Shown: positions 33,880 through 43,071, numbered from the stretch's first letter. The stretch: DNA of 64,000 nucleotides from Actinomyces israelii DSM 43320 (GCF_000711965.1 NZ_JONS01000004.1:1-64000); one strand, 5' to 3'. Notes: generated from the letters alone by a model not told the origin. Numbers and translations are program-made.

Positions 33880-35898
33880 TCAGTAGCGGGAGCCGTATGT
33901 CGACCTGCAGTCGCCCCCGTACCTCATGGAGTAGCTGCGTCCTCCGCAGCTCTTGCCGAAGGCCTCATCGTCGCTTCCGTAGGAGGAGCTGTAGTAGAGG
34001 CTGTCGCAGTCGGCCATGTTCCCGGCGGAGCACGAGCTCCTCAGGCTGCTGTTCGACGACGAGCCGTATGGCGGGCGACTCGGGGAGGAGTACGAGTGGT
34101 CCTCCCACTCCAGGTCCTTGAGCTGCTGGGCGACGTCGGCGACCACGAGAATGGGCGTGGCGATCGCGGCGGACTGGGTGACCTCCTCGGCGAAGTCGTC
34201 GGCGTCATCGGAGTCCACCCCCCAGTCGGTGAGGGTGTCGGCGAGCTTGTTGAGAGCGCCCTGCGAGGGATGCAGGTTGAAGATGTTGACAATCGTCCCC
34301 GAGGAGGACACGTGCCAGGTTCCGTCGCTCTTCTCCACCACCACTCCGAGGTGATCGGGATTGGCGAGCTGACGGGTGAAGTCGACAGATGCGGTGTTGT
34401 TCTCGGACGCGGATGTGGTCACGTCCACCTTGCCGTCGTTGAAGGCCAGAGTGACCTTCCGGCTGCTGTCATCGGGGTGGAGGGTCACCGTGGAGCTGCC
34501 GGGGTGAACGACGGTCTTGCCGCTGCCGATGCTCGTGGAGGTCAGGTTCCAGTCGATCTGCACCGACTTCGAGGCCCTCTCGGAGAACTCCTGGTCCTCG
34601 CCGATCATGGTGGGTCCGTAGACCATGGCCAGGCGGCGCTCGGGCAGAGAGAGCATGCCGACGACGTTGTCGTCGAGCAGGTCGCTGGGACGGCGGGCGT
34701 CCAGGACGGCGTCGGTCAGCTTCTCGACCGCGTCCTCGGCCGAGGACGCCCCCTTGGCCGAGGTGAAGTCGGCCTTGTAGCTCGGTGTCTTGATGTTATC
34801 GTCATAGCGCGCCCGCTCCCGGTAGGCCCACTGCGCAACGGTCATCGTCGGGGAGACGAACCAGCGCCCGTCCTCCTGGACCATGACGAGCTCGAGCGGG
34901 ATGTCGTCCGAGAAGCTCTTGGCGACATCGCCGTTGTAGGACGCGTCCGAGAAATCCAGGTCGTTGAAGAAGTCCTTCTCGTCCCCGTCCAGGGGCTCCC
35001 CCTTGGCCGACTCGTAGCGGGTGCGCAGCGTCGTGGCCAGGCTCTGGTCGACATTGACCTTGAGCTTCCAGGAGGAGACGGTCGCGATGGCCAGGCTGTC
35101 GGACTTCTTGTCGATGGAGTACTCCATGTTGGAAGACGTCACATTGATGGCCTTCAGGTAGCTGTCGAGCGCGTCCTTGGACATGAGCTTGTCGGGATCT
35201 GTCTTGGAGGACTTGTCGGTATCGCCGCCGTCGTTCTTCCGTACCGCCTCGGCGGAGTCGGAGACGGTGTCGATCTCGGCGGGCGACACCATTTTGAACA
35301 GGGTCATGACGTCCTTGTCCTGCACGGCCTGGGACAGGTAGTCCATGGCGGCCTCGGGGGAGGAGGCCCCGCGCTGGAAGAAGTGGGAGTAGACGGTGTA
35401 GGCGCCGCCTCCGAGCACCAGGGCGACGGCGAGCACCGCGGCCGCAATGCCCCGGGTCTTTCTGGTCCATCGCTTGCGGCCGCCCCGGACGGGCGAGACG
35501 GGCGGGGGCGGAGCCTGACTGAAGGCGACAGCCGGGGCCGACGCAGCCGACGCCGGCAGCGGCGTGGGGGCGCCCTGGCCTTCGGCGGGCGGAGGCGGCG
35601 GGGCAAGGGGCGTGGGCATGGGAGCGGGGGCCGGCTCCGCCTGAGTCTCAGTCTGCTCGGCGCGCATCGAGTCCGCCCGGAGCTCGGAAGCGGCCAGGGC
35701 CTCCTTGACCGCCGGGTCATCGACCTGCCCGAGCCACTGCCGCAGATCCGGGTAGAGCGCCGGGTTGGCCGCCAGAGCGGGCCACAGGTCGGGACGCTCA
35801 GCGGCGATCCTGGCCATGTCATGGGCACTCGTGCCGGGATCGGAGGCCTGCTCGGGGGAGAAGCCTGGGGGGCTGGGGGGACCGGCGGGATCAGTCAT
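33880..35898 (-). CDS. Large membrane protein with LRV-like N-terminus and Cys/Tyr/Ser tail
   Basis: A 672-residue protein. Residues 1-70 (ARIAAERPDLWPALAANPAL and PDLRQWL) match the variant-LRR N-terminal domain found in actinobacterial membrane proteins. A Pro/Ala-rich linker (80-140), a basic patch and a membrane segment (about 148-172) follow. The large extracellular part is rich in Asp, Ser, Lys and Thr with no enzyme motif. The last 75 residues are low-complexity with Ser, Tyr and four to five Cys (SSCSAGNMADCDSLYYSSSY, FGKSCGGR, GGDCRSTYG), a pattern I have seen in actinobacterial envelope proteins. Function is unknown. It diverges from garA. Confidence 0.7.
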   Translation of the reverse strand: MTDPAGPPSPPGFSPEQASDPGTSAHDMARIAAERPDLWPALAANPALYPDLRQWLGQVDDPAVKEALAASELRADSMRAEQTETQAEPAPAPMPTPLAPPPPPAEGQGAPTPLPASAASAPAVAFSQAPPPPVSPVRGGRKRWTRKTRGIAAAVLAVALVLGGGAYTVYSHFFQRGASSPEAAMDYLSQAVQDKDVMTLFKMVSPAEIDTVSDSAEAVRKNDGGDTDKSSKTDPDKLMSKDALDSYLKAINVTSSNMEYSIDKKSDSLAIATVSSWKLKVNVDQSLATTLRTRYESAKGEPLDGDEKDFFNDLDFSDASYNGDVAKSFSDDIPLELVMVQEDGRWFVSPTMTVAQWAYRERARYDDNIKTPSYKADFTSAKGASSAEDAVEKLTDAVLDARRPSDLLDDNVVGMLSLPERRLAMVYGPTMIGEDQEFSERASKSVQIDWNLTSTSIGSGKTVVHPGSSTVTLHPDDSSRKVTLAFNDGKVDVTTSASENNTASVDFTRQLANPDHLGVVVEKSDGTWHVSSSGTIVNIFNLHPSQGALNKLADTLTDWGVDSDDADDFAEEVTQSAAIATPILVVADVAQQLKDLEWEDHSYSSPSRPPYGSSSNSSLRSSCSAGNMADCDSLYYSSSYGSDDEAFGKSCGGRSYSMRYGGDCRSTYGSRY

Positions 35899-36106
35899 CG
35901 TCTACCTCCGTGGGATGACATAGAGAAGCGGGTCGTGCGGACCGCAACACGGCACTCAGGATAGTGAGCCGTGCGCCTCCTCACCAGATACAATTTCTGA
36001 TACAGCATCCGCGTCGTGCCCGCTGCTCCGGGCGCCGGGGCGATGGGCGTCCCGGCCGGCAGCAGCGGCGGCCTGGAACGCGCTGAGCGTAGAGAACGCG
36101 ATTATA

Positions 36107-36148
36107 TTGTCAGTGGCACGCGCCGCGACGGTATGGTGTGACCACACC
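36107..36148 (+). promoter_or_regulatory. Candidate garA promoter with GGTGTG palindrome
   Basis: TTGTCA (36107-36112) and TATGGT (36132-36137) are spaced 19 bases, a weak but plausible promoter about 45 bases before garA. GGTGTG-AC-CACACC (36135-36148) overlaps the -10 side and is a 14-base palindrome that could bind a regulator. Confidence 0.35.
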
Positions 36149-36183
36149 GGCGCGACCCGCGCCGCCCGACCCGAGGGGAACAG

Positions 36184-36636
36184 ATGCCGAGCACTCCGAT
36201 CGAGCCGGATCCCAGCACGACCCAGTCCTTCGGTGCTATGGATTTCAGTGCTGATTCGGCTGCGTCGCTTATCGGACTGTCGCAGCAGGATCGCGCTGCG
36301 ATCGCCGCCCTGCCCGCAGGAACGGCTTTGCTGCTGGTCCAGCAGGGCCCGACCACCGGCGCCCGCTTCCTGCTCGACGCGGCCGAGACGACCGTGGGCC
36401 GTCACCCGCGCGCGGACATCTTCCTCGACGACGTGACGGTCTCGCGCAAGCACGCGATCTTCTTCGCGCTGCCCGAGGGAGGCTTCGCCGTGCGCGACTC
36501 GGGCTCGCTCAACGGCACCTACGTCAACCGCCAGCGTGTCGAGCAGGCCGCTCTGCGTCGAGGCGACGAGGTCCAGATCGGCAAGTACCGAATGACCTAC
36601 CACCCCGGCCCGGTCGCGGGCGCGGCTGCGCAGTGA
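36184..36636 (+). CDS. garA: FHA domain metabolic regulator, GarA/OdhI type
   Basis: A 150-residue protein. A flexible N-terminus with PSTTQSFG (Thr12, Thr13) corresponds to the phospho-Thr site of GarA/OdhI. The FHA domain occupies about 55-140 with GRHPRADIFLDDVTVSRKHA and SLNGTYVNRQRV. When phosphorylated by PknB-type kinases, GarA/OdhI switches off 2-oxoglutarate dehydrogenase and changes glutamate metabolism. It is the first gene of the garA, ftsR-like, nuclease-like, merR block, in the same order as Rv1827-Rv1830 of Mycobacterium tuberculosis (from memory). Its stop overlaps the next GTG. Confidence 0.85.
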   Translation: MPSTPIEPDPSTTQSFGAMDFSADSAASLIGLSQQDRAAIAALPAGTALLLVQQGPTTGARFLLDAAETTVGRHPRADIFLDDVTVSRKHAIFFALPEGGFAVRDSGSLNGTYVNRQRVEQAALRRGDEVQIGKYRMTYHPGPVAGAAAQ

Positions 36637-37379
36637 GCGCCGTCCCCGCACGCCGTCGTCCCGCTGAGCGCGATGCGGCCGACGCCGAGGTCCCGCCCTG
36701 GCCCCGAGACGTCTCCCGCAAGCCGGAGATGAAGATCTCCGAGGTGGTGGACCGGCTCAAGGCGGAGTTCCCGGCCCTTTCCCTGTCGAAGGTCCGCTAC
36801 CTCGAGGGGGAGGGTCTCATCGCCCCCTTTCGGGTCGGCAACGGATACCGGCGCTACTCCCAGGCCGATGTCGAGCGGCTCCGCTACACGCTGACGGCCC
36901 AGCGCGACGAGTATCTGCCGCTGTCGGTCATCCGGCAGCGGCTCGCCGAGCTGGATGCCTCGCCTCAGGCGCCCGAGCCCTCCCCGGTCCCGCGCGTGGT
37001 CGCGGCCGGCGGCCATGCGGTGGTGGGCACCAGCCTGGACGCCGCATCGCTGGCCCACCACGCCGGCGCCTCCGTGGCCCAGCTGGAGGAGCTGGTTGCG
37101 ATCGGCGTCGTGGCGCCCGACGCCCACGGCCGTTTCGACGCGCGCTCCCTGCGGACGGTGTCGCTTGCACTGCGCGCGCACCGGCTCGGCATTCCTCTGC
37201 GCAACCTGCGCTCGGTGCGAGCCGCGGCCGAGCGCGAGGCCGACGTCGTCGACCTGGCTGTGCGGTACAAGCGGCTGCGGTCGAGCACGGCCGCCGAGGA
37301 CGCCGCCTCCGAGCTCGCCGGAGTCCTCGCGGACCTGCACACGGCTCTGCTCCACCAGGCGGTCTCGGCGCTGGGCTGA
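36633..37379 (+). CDS. ftsR: MerR family regulator, FtsR-like
   Basis: A 248-residue regulator. The helix-turn-helix comes first (MKISEVVDRLKAEFPALSLS, then KVRYLEGEGLIAPFRVGNGY), followed by RRYSQADVERLRY and a long C-terminal region with two more helical domains. Unlike classic MerR it has no metal-binding tail. Position after garA matches FtsR, which activates ftsZ in Corynebacterium. The gene symbol is by position and domain layout; the function is inferred. A 4-nt overlap with garA suggests coupled expression. Confidence 0.7.
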   Translation: MSAVPARRRPAERDAADAEVPPWPRDVSRKPEMKISEVVDRLKAEFPALSLSKVRYLEGEGLIAPFRVGNGYRRYSQADVERLRYTLTAQRDEYLPLSVIRQRLAELDASPQAPEPSPVPRVVAAGGHAVVGTSLDAASLAHHAGASVAQLEELVAIGVVAPDAHGRFDARSLRTVSLALRAHRLGIPLRNLRSVRAAAEREADVVDLAVRYKRLRSSTAAEDAASELAGVLADLHTALLHQAVSALG

Positions 37380-37466
37380 GAGGCGCCCCCGGGGAGGGAC
37401 CGAACCGGTCGAGGTTCCGCCTCCGTTCGCCGGACACGGCGCCCGCGCGCCCGTAGATTTGGGTCC

Positions 37467-37949
37467 GTGAGCACCATGACACTGGTGAGCGTCCGCTCCA
37501 CAACGTCCCAGAACGGCCTGGTCGCCATCCTCGTTGAGGACGGCGGTCCTGCGATGGTGGCAGTCCCCGTCACCCCTCGTGAGGGCCTGCTGCTCAGCTC
37601 TGGTGAGGCCAGCGAGGTAATGCGCACCTTGACCTGGACGACTCTGCTCGGGCAGACGTGCCGGGCGCTGGGCGGCCGCGTCAGTGCTGTCGAGCTCGAT
37701 GTCGACGCCGATGCGGCGCTGTGCGCCTGCGTGGTGCTCCTTCAGGGCGAGATCGAGCACCGGGTCCCGTGCTCGCCGGCGGAGGCGCTGGTCGCGGCGC
37801 AGTCGTTGGGCCGTCCCGTGGTGGCGACCGCAGGGCTCCTGCGGCTGCGGGGGCTGGACCTCGATGCTCAGGGGCTGTGCCTGCGCTTCGCGCAGTGGCG
37901 CCGGGAGCTGGAGGCGGTGGCGGTCGATGAGGCGGCGTCGTCAGCCTGA
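37467..37949 (+). CDS. Bifunctional nuclease/DUF151 family protein
   Basis: A 160-residue protein of the DUF151/bifunctional nuclease family: LVAILVEDGGPAMVAVPVTP, then HRVPCSPAEALVAAQSLGRP. Family members in this actinobacterial block are about 155 to 165 residues long. The usual DUF151 core motif R.SDALALA is weaker here (PCSPAEALVAA), so enzyme activity is uncertain. It lies 87 bases after the ftsR-like gene. Confidence 0.75.
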   Translation: MSTMTLVSVRSTTSQNGLVAILVEDGGPAMVAVPVTPREGLLLSSGEASEVMRTLTWTTLLGQTCRALGGRVSAVELDVDADAALCACVVLLQGEIEHRVPCSPAEALVAAQSLGRPVVATAGLLRLRGLDLDAQGLCLRFAQWRRELEAVAVDEAASSA

Positions 37950-37990
37950 TCCGCGACACGCGAGACGGAAGTGACGCATGTGACGAATAA

Positions 37991-38006
37991 TGTGATGTGA
38001 ATCACA
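37991..38006. promoter_or_regulatory. Perfect CRP/GlxR-type site
   Basis: TGTGATGTGAATCACA matches TGTGA-N6-TCACA exactly; the flanks extend it to a CAT-like edge on the right. It lies 42 bases after the nuclease-like gene and about 245 bases before the second MerR gene. Only the binding motif is seen; a cAMP regulator is not in the window. Confidence 0.65.
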
Positions 38007-38250
38007 TGCTCTGTCGTAGGGGATCCACCCGTTTGCCCTGCAATCAGGCCGCAAATCGCTAACAGAATGCGGCAAAACTTGACCTCGCCCTGAGATTGAG
38101 ACATCCTCGACAGGCGGACGCGGCGCGCCCTTCATTGAGCACCGCGGGCAGTGGCCCTATCGTGGGTCCTGGTCGGGGACACCCGCCCGACCCCCACCGC
38201 CACGGGGCGCGCCCAGCGCGCACGCCCCCATTCCGACAGGAGCAGGTCAG

Positions 38251-38823
38251 TTGAGCGCGAACGAGGCCAGTCTTCATGCCCCAGCACTTCAGCGCGGCCA
38301 GGGGATGCTCTTCGGCGACCCGCTTCCCGAGCTTGATGTCAACACAGGCTACCGCGGACCAATCGCCTGCCGCGCCGCCGGCATCACCTACCGGCAGCTG
38401 GACTACTGGGCCCGCACCGGACTGGTCGAGCCCTCCATCCGAGGCGCCAGGGGCTCAGGCTCTCAGCGTCTGTACTCCTTCCGCGACATCCTGCTGCTCA
38501 AGATCGTCAAGCGGCTGCTCGACACCGGCGTCTCCCTCCAGCAGATCCGCACCGCGGTCAACGCCCTTCACCAGCACGGCGTGGAGGACCTGACCTCCAT
38601 AACGCTGATGAGCGACGGCGCCTCCGTCTACGAGTGCACCAGCGCCGATGAGGTCATCGACCTCGTCCAGGGGGGCCAGGGCGTCTTCGGCATCGCCGTG
38701 GGGCGCGTATGGCACGAGGTTGAGGGCTCCCTGTCCGAGCTTCCGGTCGACCATGCGAACCGGCCCCCGGTGATTGAGGACGAGCTGGCCAAGCGTCGCG
38801 CCGCCAAGTGCCGGCTCGGCTGA
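38251..38823 (+). CDS. MerR family regulator, second of the GarA block
   Basis: A 190-residue regulator with helix-turn-helix residues about 35-100: YRGPIACRAAGITYRQLDYW, then SGSQRLYSFRDILLLKIVKR. This is the Rv1830-like member of the block. It differs from the first MerR by its short C-terminus (about 90 residues) and a LPVDHANRPPVIEDELAKRR tail. A TTG start at 38251, after AGGAG, is taken because no ATG or GTG fits the ribosome-binding site. The perfect CRP-type site lies 245 bases upstream. Confidence 0.8.
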   Translation: MSANEASLHAPALQRGQGMLFGDPLPELDVNTGYRGPIACRAAGITYRQLDYWARTGLVEPSIRGARGSGSQRLYSFRDILLLKIVKRLLDTGVSLQQIRTAVNALHQHGVEDLTSITLMSDGASVYECTSADEVIDLVQGGQGVFGIAVGRVWHEVEGSLSELPVDHANRPPVIEDELAKRRAAKCRLG

Positions 38824-38910
38824 GCGAGCGCGTGTCGGCGGCGGGCGGTGCCGATCGCCCCGCGCCCTCACCTCACAGTTCCTACACGACCTGAGCAGAA
38901 AGGCTCCGCA

Positions 38911-39852
38911 ATGAAACTTGGCAGCTCGGATCTTGATGTCAGCCGCATGGGACTGGGCGGCAACGTCTTCGGCTGGACGGCCGACGAGGAGGCCTCGCGC
39001 CGCGTCCTGGACGCCTACACCGGCGAGGGCGGCAACTTCATCGACACGGCCGACGGCTACTCCGCCTGGGCGGACGGCAACGCCGGGGGAGAGTCCGAGA
39101 CGATCATCGGCTCGTGGCTGCGCAGGCGCGGACGCCGCGACGACGTCGTCATCGCCACCAAGGTCTCCACCAAGCCGGACCGGGCCGGACTCGCGCCCGA
39201 CAACGTCCGCACCGCCCTCGGGGAGTCCCTGGCGCGCCTGCGCACCGACTACGTCGACCTCTACTACGCGCACTTCGACGACCCGGACACGCCCCTGGAG
39301 GAGACCGTGGCGGTCTTCGAGGAGCTCCGCGCCGCCGGCAAGACCCGCTACGTGGCGCTGTCCAACTACGACCCCCGGCGCATCGAGCAGTGGTGCGCCA
39401 TCGCCGAGTCCATGGGGGCACAGGCGCCCGTCGCGCTCCAACCGCACTACAACCTCCTCCACCGCGGCGACGTCGAGGGGCCCGGAAACCGAGGGGAGAC
39501 GGCGGCCGCCCACGACATGGGGCTCGTCCCGTACTTCTCGCTGGCCGCGGGCTTCCTGACCGGGAAGTACCGCCGGGGCGAGGCGGCCACCACCGCGCGC
39601 TCCTCGATGGTGGCGGACTACATGCGCCCGGAGTGCTTCGCCGTCGTCGACGCGCTGCGCGAGATCGCAGCGGCCCACGGCACGCAGCCGGCCGCGGTCG
39701 CGCTGACCTGGCTGCGCGACCGCCCCGGCGTGGTGGCCCCGCTGGCCTCGGCCCGCACCACCGAACAGCTCGCCCCGATCCTGACGGCGCTCACTCTTCG
39801 ACTCGCACCGGAGGAGACCGACCGGCTCACCTCGCTGTCGGGCGCCGTCTGA
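38911..39852 (+). CDS. Aldo/keto reductase
   Basis: A 313-residue NADPH-dependent reductase of the AKR superfamily. Motifs: GLGGNVFGWTADEEASRRVL, FIDTADGYSAW (catalytic Asp and Tyr), VVIATKVSTKPDR (Lys), and a His in the expected place (YAHFDD). The C-terminal cofactor segment ends ASARTTEQLAPIL. Substrate unknown. It is probably monocistronic, 87 bases after the MerR gene. Confidence 0.85.
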   Translation: MKLGSSDLDVSRMGLGGNVFGWTADEEASRRVLDAYTGEGGNFIDTADGYSAWADGNAGGESETIIGSWLRRRGRRDDVVIATKVSTKPDRAGLAPDNVRTALGESLARLRTDYVDLYYAHFDDPDTPLEETVAVFEELRAAGKTRYVALSNYDPRRIEQWCAIAESMGAQAPVALQPHYNLLHRGDVEGPGNRGETAAAHDMGLVPYFSLAAGFLTGKYRRGEAATTARSSMVADYMRPECFAVVDALREIAAAHGTQPAAVALTWLRDRPGVVAPLASARTTEQLAPILTALTLRLAPEETDRLTSLSGAV

Positions 39853-39934
39853 ACAGGCCGTCTACGCGGATGAGAGCGGGCCGTGCCCGAGGGCCGGCCC
39901 GCCCCCGCCCTCATGACTCCGGGTGCCGGGGTCC

Positions 39935-41527
39935 TCAGGCGGTGCGGCGCCCGAGGACGTAGGTGCGGCTGTGGCCGTCGCTGAGGTCGGTCAGCGTCAC
40001 CCGCACCAGGCCGGACTCGTCGGCCTCGTAGCGCTCCTCCATCTGCGGGCCGCCGCCCGTGCGCGTCACAGGTATCGAGGACAGGTCGTCGATATCGCGC
40101 AATGAGGCATCGAAGGGGAACAGGACGTCCTCGTAGGGCGCGAGCTCCCCGCGGGGCTCGCCGTCGTCGTCGACCCCCGCGCACTCCACGAAGCGGTAGC
40201 GCCCGATGTTGTGGACCGCCTGGTAGCGGCGTGTGGCCACGGTGGCGCTGACCCCGCCGCCCTTCTGGATGGAGTCCTCGGTCAGGATCGCGTCGAAGGA
40301 GGTGCGCGTGCCGCCGTCGGCCTCCCGGAAGACGCCGAAGCCGCGCGAGAGCCGGTCCGTCAGCCGGACGTTGGCGTCACGGTCGGCGGCGATCGCCAGG
40401 CCGATGGCGGTGGAGGCCCCCGGGTAGGGGGAGCGGTGGACACGGCGTCCGAACCGCTTGCGCAGCATCCTGGGCACCAGCGGCAGGCCCGAGGCGCCGC
40501 CGACGAGGTAGATCCCGGCGATGTCGGTCAGGTCCGGGCCGCCGTCCTCCAGCCTGCCGACCAGGGGCGCCATCACGTCCACGCTGCGCTGGATCAGGGG
40601 CGTCGTGGCCTCGTAGAGGTCCGCCACGGGCAGCACCACGTCGTTGTCGCGCACGCGGACGACCATGCGCCGCGACTGCGGCGCCAGGGCCTCCTTGACG
40701 TCGCGGCACTGGTCGAGCAGGTCGCCGAGCTGGGTGCCGCTCAGGGAGGCCTCGTCCACGGACGCGCGCGCTAGCACCAGCTGGGCCAGGATGAGGTCGA
40801 CGTCGTCGCCGCCTAGGTCGCCCAGCCCGCGGGAGGCCAGCACCTCGTGCGAGGGCCCGTTGACGTCCACCAGGGAGGTGTCGAAGGTTCCGCCCCCCAG
40901 GTCGTAGACCAGGACGCGCGTGCGCCGGGAGGACACGGTGGACGCCTTGCGGTGGGTGTACTCGAAGCCGGCGGCGCTGGGCTCGTTGAGCATGGCGGTC
41001 ACGTGGAACCCCGCCGCCCGGAAGGCGTCGAGCGTGAGCAGGCGCTGCGCCCCGTAGGCGTGCGCGGGCACGGCGACCACCACGTGCGCGTCCTCGCTGC
41101 CGGGGTCGGCGCCGTCGAGCACCCCGGAGGTGGCCATCTGCCGGCGCAGGTCGGTCAGGAAGGACACGAGTACCTCGCCGACGCTCAGCGTGCGGTCGCC
41201 GAGGGTCACCGTGCTCGACGCGCTGACCGACGGCGCCGCCAGGGTGCGTTTGAGGCTGCGCAGGAGCGGAGCGCCCTCGCGGGCGGCCTGGCGCGCGCGG
41301 AAGCCGTGCACCAGGCCGTCATCGGTCAGCGCCGTCAGGGACGGGTAGTAGTCGTGGGAGTCGCCGTTCGTATCGGTGAAGGACAGAACAGGGTAGTTGC
41401 CCCGGTCGGCGCGGGCGACGACCGTTCTGGTCGTGCCCAGGTCGATTCCGAGGTCCAGGTGAGAAGTGGCCGCGGTGCGGCCTTTCCGGGACTTGGAAGA
41501 GCGTGTGCTTCCACTTCGGGCTGCCAT
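39935..41527 (-). CDS. Hsp70-like ATPase
   Basis: A 530-residue protein with a full Hsp70 nucleotide-binding domain: phosphate-1 DLGIDLGTTRTVVAR at about 25-39, LVYDLGGGTFDTSLV, and GIYLVGGASGLPLVPRML. The C-terminal part (about 390-530) is shorter than the DnaK substrate domain plus lid and lacks the usual EEVD or disorder, so this is not the main DnaK. Such stand-alone Hsp70-like proteins are of unclear function. It is monocistronic and points away from the phosphate transporter, whose PHO box lies between them. Confidence 0.85.
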   Translation of the reverse strand: MAARSGSTRSSKSRKGRTAATSHLDLGIDLGTTRTVVARADRGNYPVLSFTDTNGDSHDYYPSLTALTDDGLVHGFRARQAAREGAPLLRSLKRTLAAPSVSASSTVTLGDRTLSVGEVLVSFLTDLRRQMATSGVLDGADPGSEDAHVVVAVPAHAYGAQRLLTLDAFRAAGFHVTAMLNEPSAAGFEYTHRKASTVSSRRTRVLVYDLGGGTFDTSLVDVNGPSHEVLASRGLGDLGGDDVDLILAQLVLARASVDEASLSGTQLGDLLDQCRDVKEALAPQSRRMVVRVRDNDVVLPVADLYEATTPLIQRSVDVMAPLVGRLEDGGPDLTDIAGIYLVGGASGLPLVPRMLRKRFGRRVHRSPYPGASTAIGLAIAADRDANVRLTDRLSRGFGVFREADGGTRTSFDAILTEDSIQKGGGVSATVATRRYQAVHNIGRYRFVECAGVDDDGEPRGELAPYEDVLFPFDASLRDIDDLSSIPVTRTGGGPQMEERYEADESGLVRVTLTDLSDGHSRTYVLGRRTA

Positions 41528-41677
41528 GGTCCGACCCTATCGTTGCTGTCCCGATATAACGCTCAGGGCGCGCTGGGGAGTCGGCCTCGTCTTGCTTCGC
41601 CGACGGCGAGCGGCCGCTCACGCGGGTCGGGCGGCGACGGATGCCGCGGTGCCGTCTCCGGCACCGCCGAGGGACCG

Positions 41678-41699
41678 GGTGAACAGTTGGTGAACAGTC
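41678..41699 (-). promoter_or_regulatory. PHO box (two 11-bp direct repeats)
   Basis: GGTGAACAGTT (41678-41688) is followed directly by GGTGAACAGTC (41689-41699). Read on the minus strand this is GTTCACC-NNNN-GTTCACC, the direct-repeat unit of actinobacterial PhoP boxes. It lies about 134 bases before the PiT gene, with a possible -10 (TAACAAT) at 41731-41737, and 151 bases before the divergent Hsp70-like gene. Confidence 0.7.
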
Positions 41700-41832
41700 A
41701 GAATCTCGCTGTCGGGCGGGGTCGGCCGCTGGTAACAATGAAGGTGGACCGCGTCCGTGCGGTCCGGATCCCCGGCCCGATCGGCGTCAGCCGCACCCGG
41801 GACCCAGATCCGCTCACCCGACCGAGAATAGT

Positions 41833-43071
41833 ATGACTGCAACCTTGTTCATCGTGGTGGTCGTCGTCGCGACCGCGCTGGTCTTCGACTTCACCAACGG
41901 ATTCCACGACTCGTCCAACGCCATGGCGACATCCGTCGCCACCGGGGCCTTCACTCCCAGGCGCGCTGTCCTGGTCGCGGCCGTGCTGAACGTCATCGGC
42001 GCCATGATCTCCACGGAGGTCGCCAAGACGATCTCTCACGGCATGTTCAACGACGCGCTCATCGAGGCGGCGCCCGCAATGGTCTTCGCCGGCCTCGCCG
42101 GCGCGATCCTGTGGAACCTGGCCACCTGGCTCTTCGGACTGCCGTCCTCCTCCTCGCACGCGCTCTTCGGCGGGCTGATCGGCGCCGTCATCATGGCCGC
42201 GGGCATCCAGGGCGTGCACTGGGGCACGGTGATCTCCAAGATCATCCTGCCCGCGATCATCGCCCCCTGCGTGGCCGGGACGGCGTCGGCGCTGGCCACC
42301 TGGATCGCCTACCGCATCGCCCGGCCCACCGACCGCTTCAGTCAGACGATCTTCCGCAACGGGCAGCGGATCTCGGCATCAATGGTGGCACTCGCCCACG
42401 GCACCTCCGACGGGCAGAAGACCATGGGCGTCATCACCCTGGTCCTGATCGCCGCCGGCTACCAGGAGACGGGGACCGGCCCCCAGTGGTGGGTGGTCGG
42501 CGCGGCCGGGCTGGCCATCGGCCTGGGCACCTACTCGGGGGGCTGGCGCATTATGCGCACGATGGGCAAGGGACTGGTCCACATCGACCCGCCGCAGGGC
42601 TTCGCCTCCGAGACCGCCTCAACAGTGGCGATCCTCGCCTCCTCCCACCTGGGCTTCGCCCTGTCCACCACCCACATCTGCACGGGCTCGATCCTGGGCA
42701 CCGGAGTGGGCAGAGGGGCCAAGGTGTCCTGGGGGACCTTCGGGAAGATGGGCATCGCCTGGCTCGTCACCCTGCCCTGCGCCGCCGTGGTGGGCGCGGT
42801 GACGTCCCTGATCGCCGTCAGGGGCGGCGTCCCGGGCACTATCGCCGTCATCGTCCTGCTCCTGGCCGGGGCCTGGATCATTATCCGCCAGGCCGGCCAC
42901 AACCGGGTCGACTTCTCCAACGTCAACGACGCCGACTCCGTCGTCGTGGCCAAGCAGCCCGACCCCGAGCTCGGCCGCGCCCCCAAGACCCTCAACGAGG
43001 TCAAGAAAGAGCTCGTCGGCGCGGCCACGGTCACCACCGCCGCGCCGCAGCAGAGGGAGAGCGTCGCATGA
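41833..43071 (+). CDS. pit: Low-affinity inorganic phosphate transporter (PiT)
   Basis: A 412-residue PiT family carrier with about 10 membrane segments. The signature repeats are visible: FDFTNGFHDSSNAMATSVAT (about residues 17-36) and the second repeat SASMVALAHGTSDGQKTMGV (about 180-200). A cytoplasmic C-terminal tail follows. Phosphate moves with protons or sodium. The upstream PHO box suggests PhoP control. The stop overlaps the next ATG (ATGA), coupling it to the small membrane protein. Confidence 0.92.
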   Translation: MTATLFIVVVVVATALVFDFTNGFHDSSNAMATSVATGAFTPRRAVLVAAVLNVIGAMISTEVAKTISHGMFNDALIEAAPAMVFAGLAGAILWNLATWLFGLPSSSSHALFGGLIGAVIMAAGIQGVHWGTVISKIILPAIIAPCVAGTASALATWIAYRIARPTDRFSQTIFRNGQRISASMVALAHGTSDGQKTMGVITLVLIAAGYQETGTGPQWWVVGAAGLAIGLGTYSGGWRIMRTMGKGLVHIDPPQGFASETASTVAILASSHLGFALSTTHICTGSILGTGVGRGAKVSWGTFGKMGIAWLVTLPCAAVVGAVTSLIAVRGGVPGTIAVIVLLLAGAWIIIRQAGHNRVDFSNVNDADSVVVAKQPDPELGRAPKTLNEVKKELVGAATVTTAAPQQRESVA

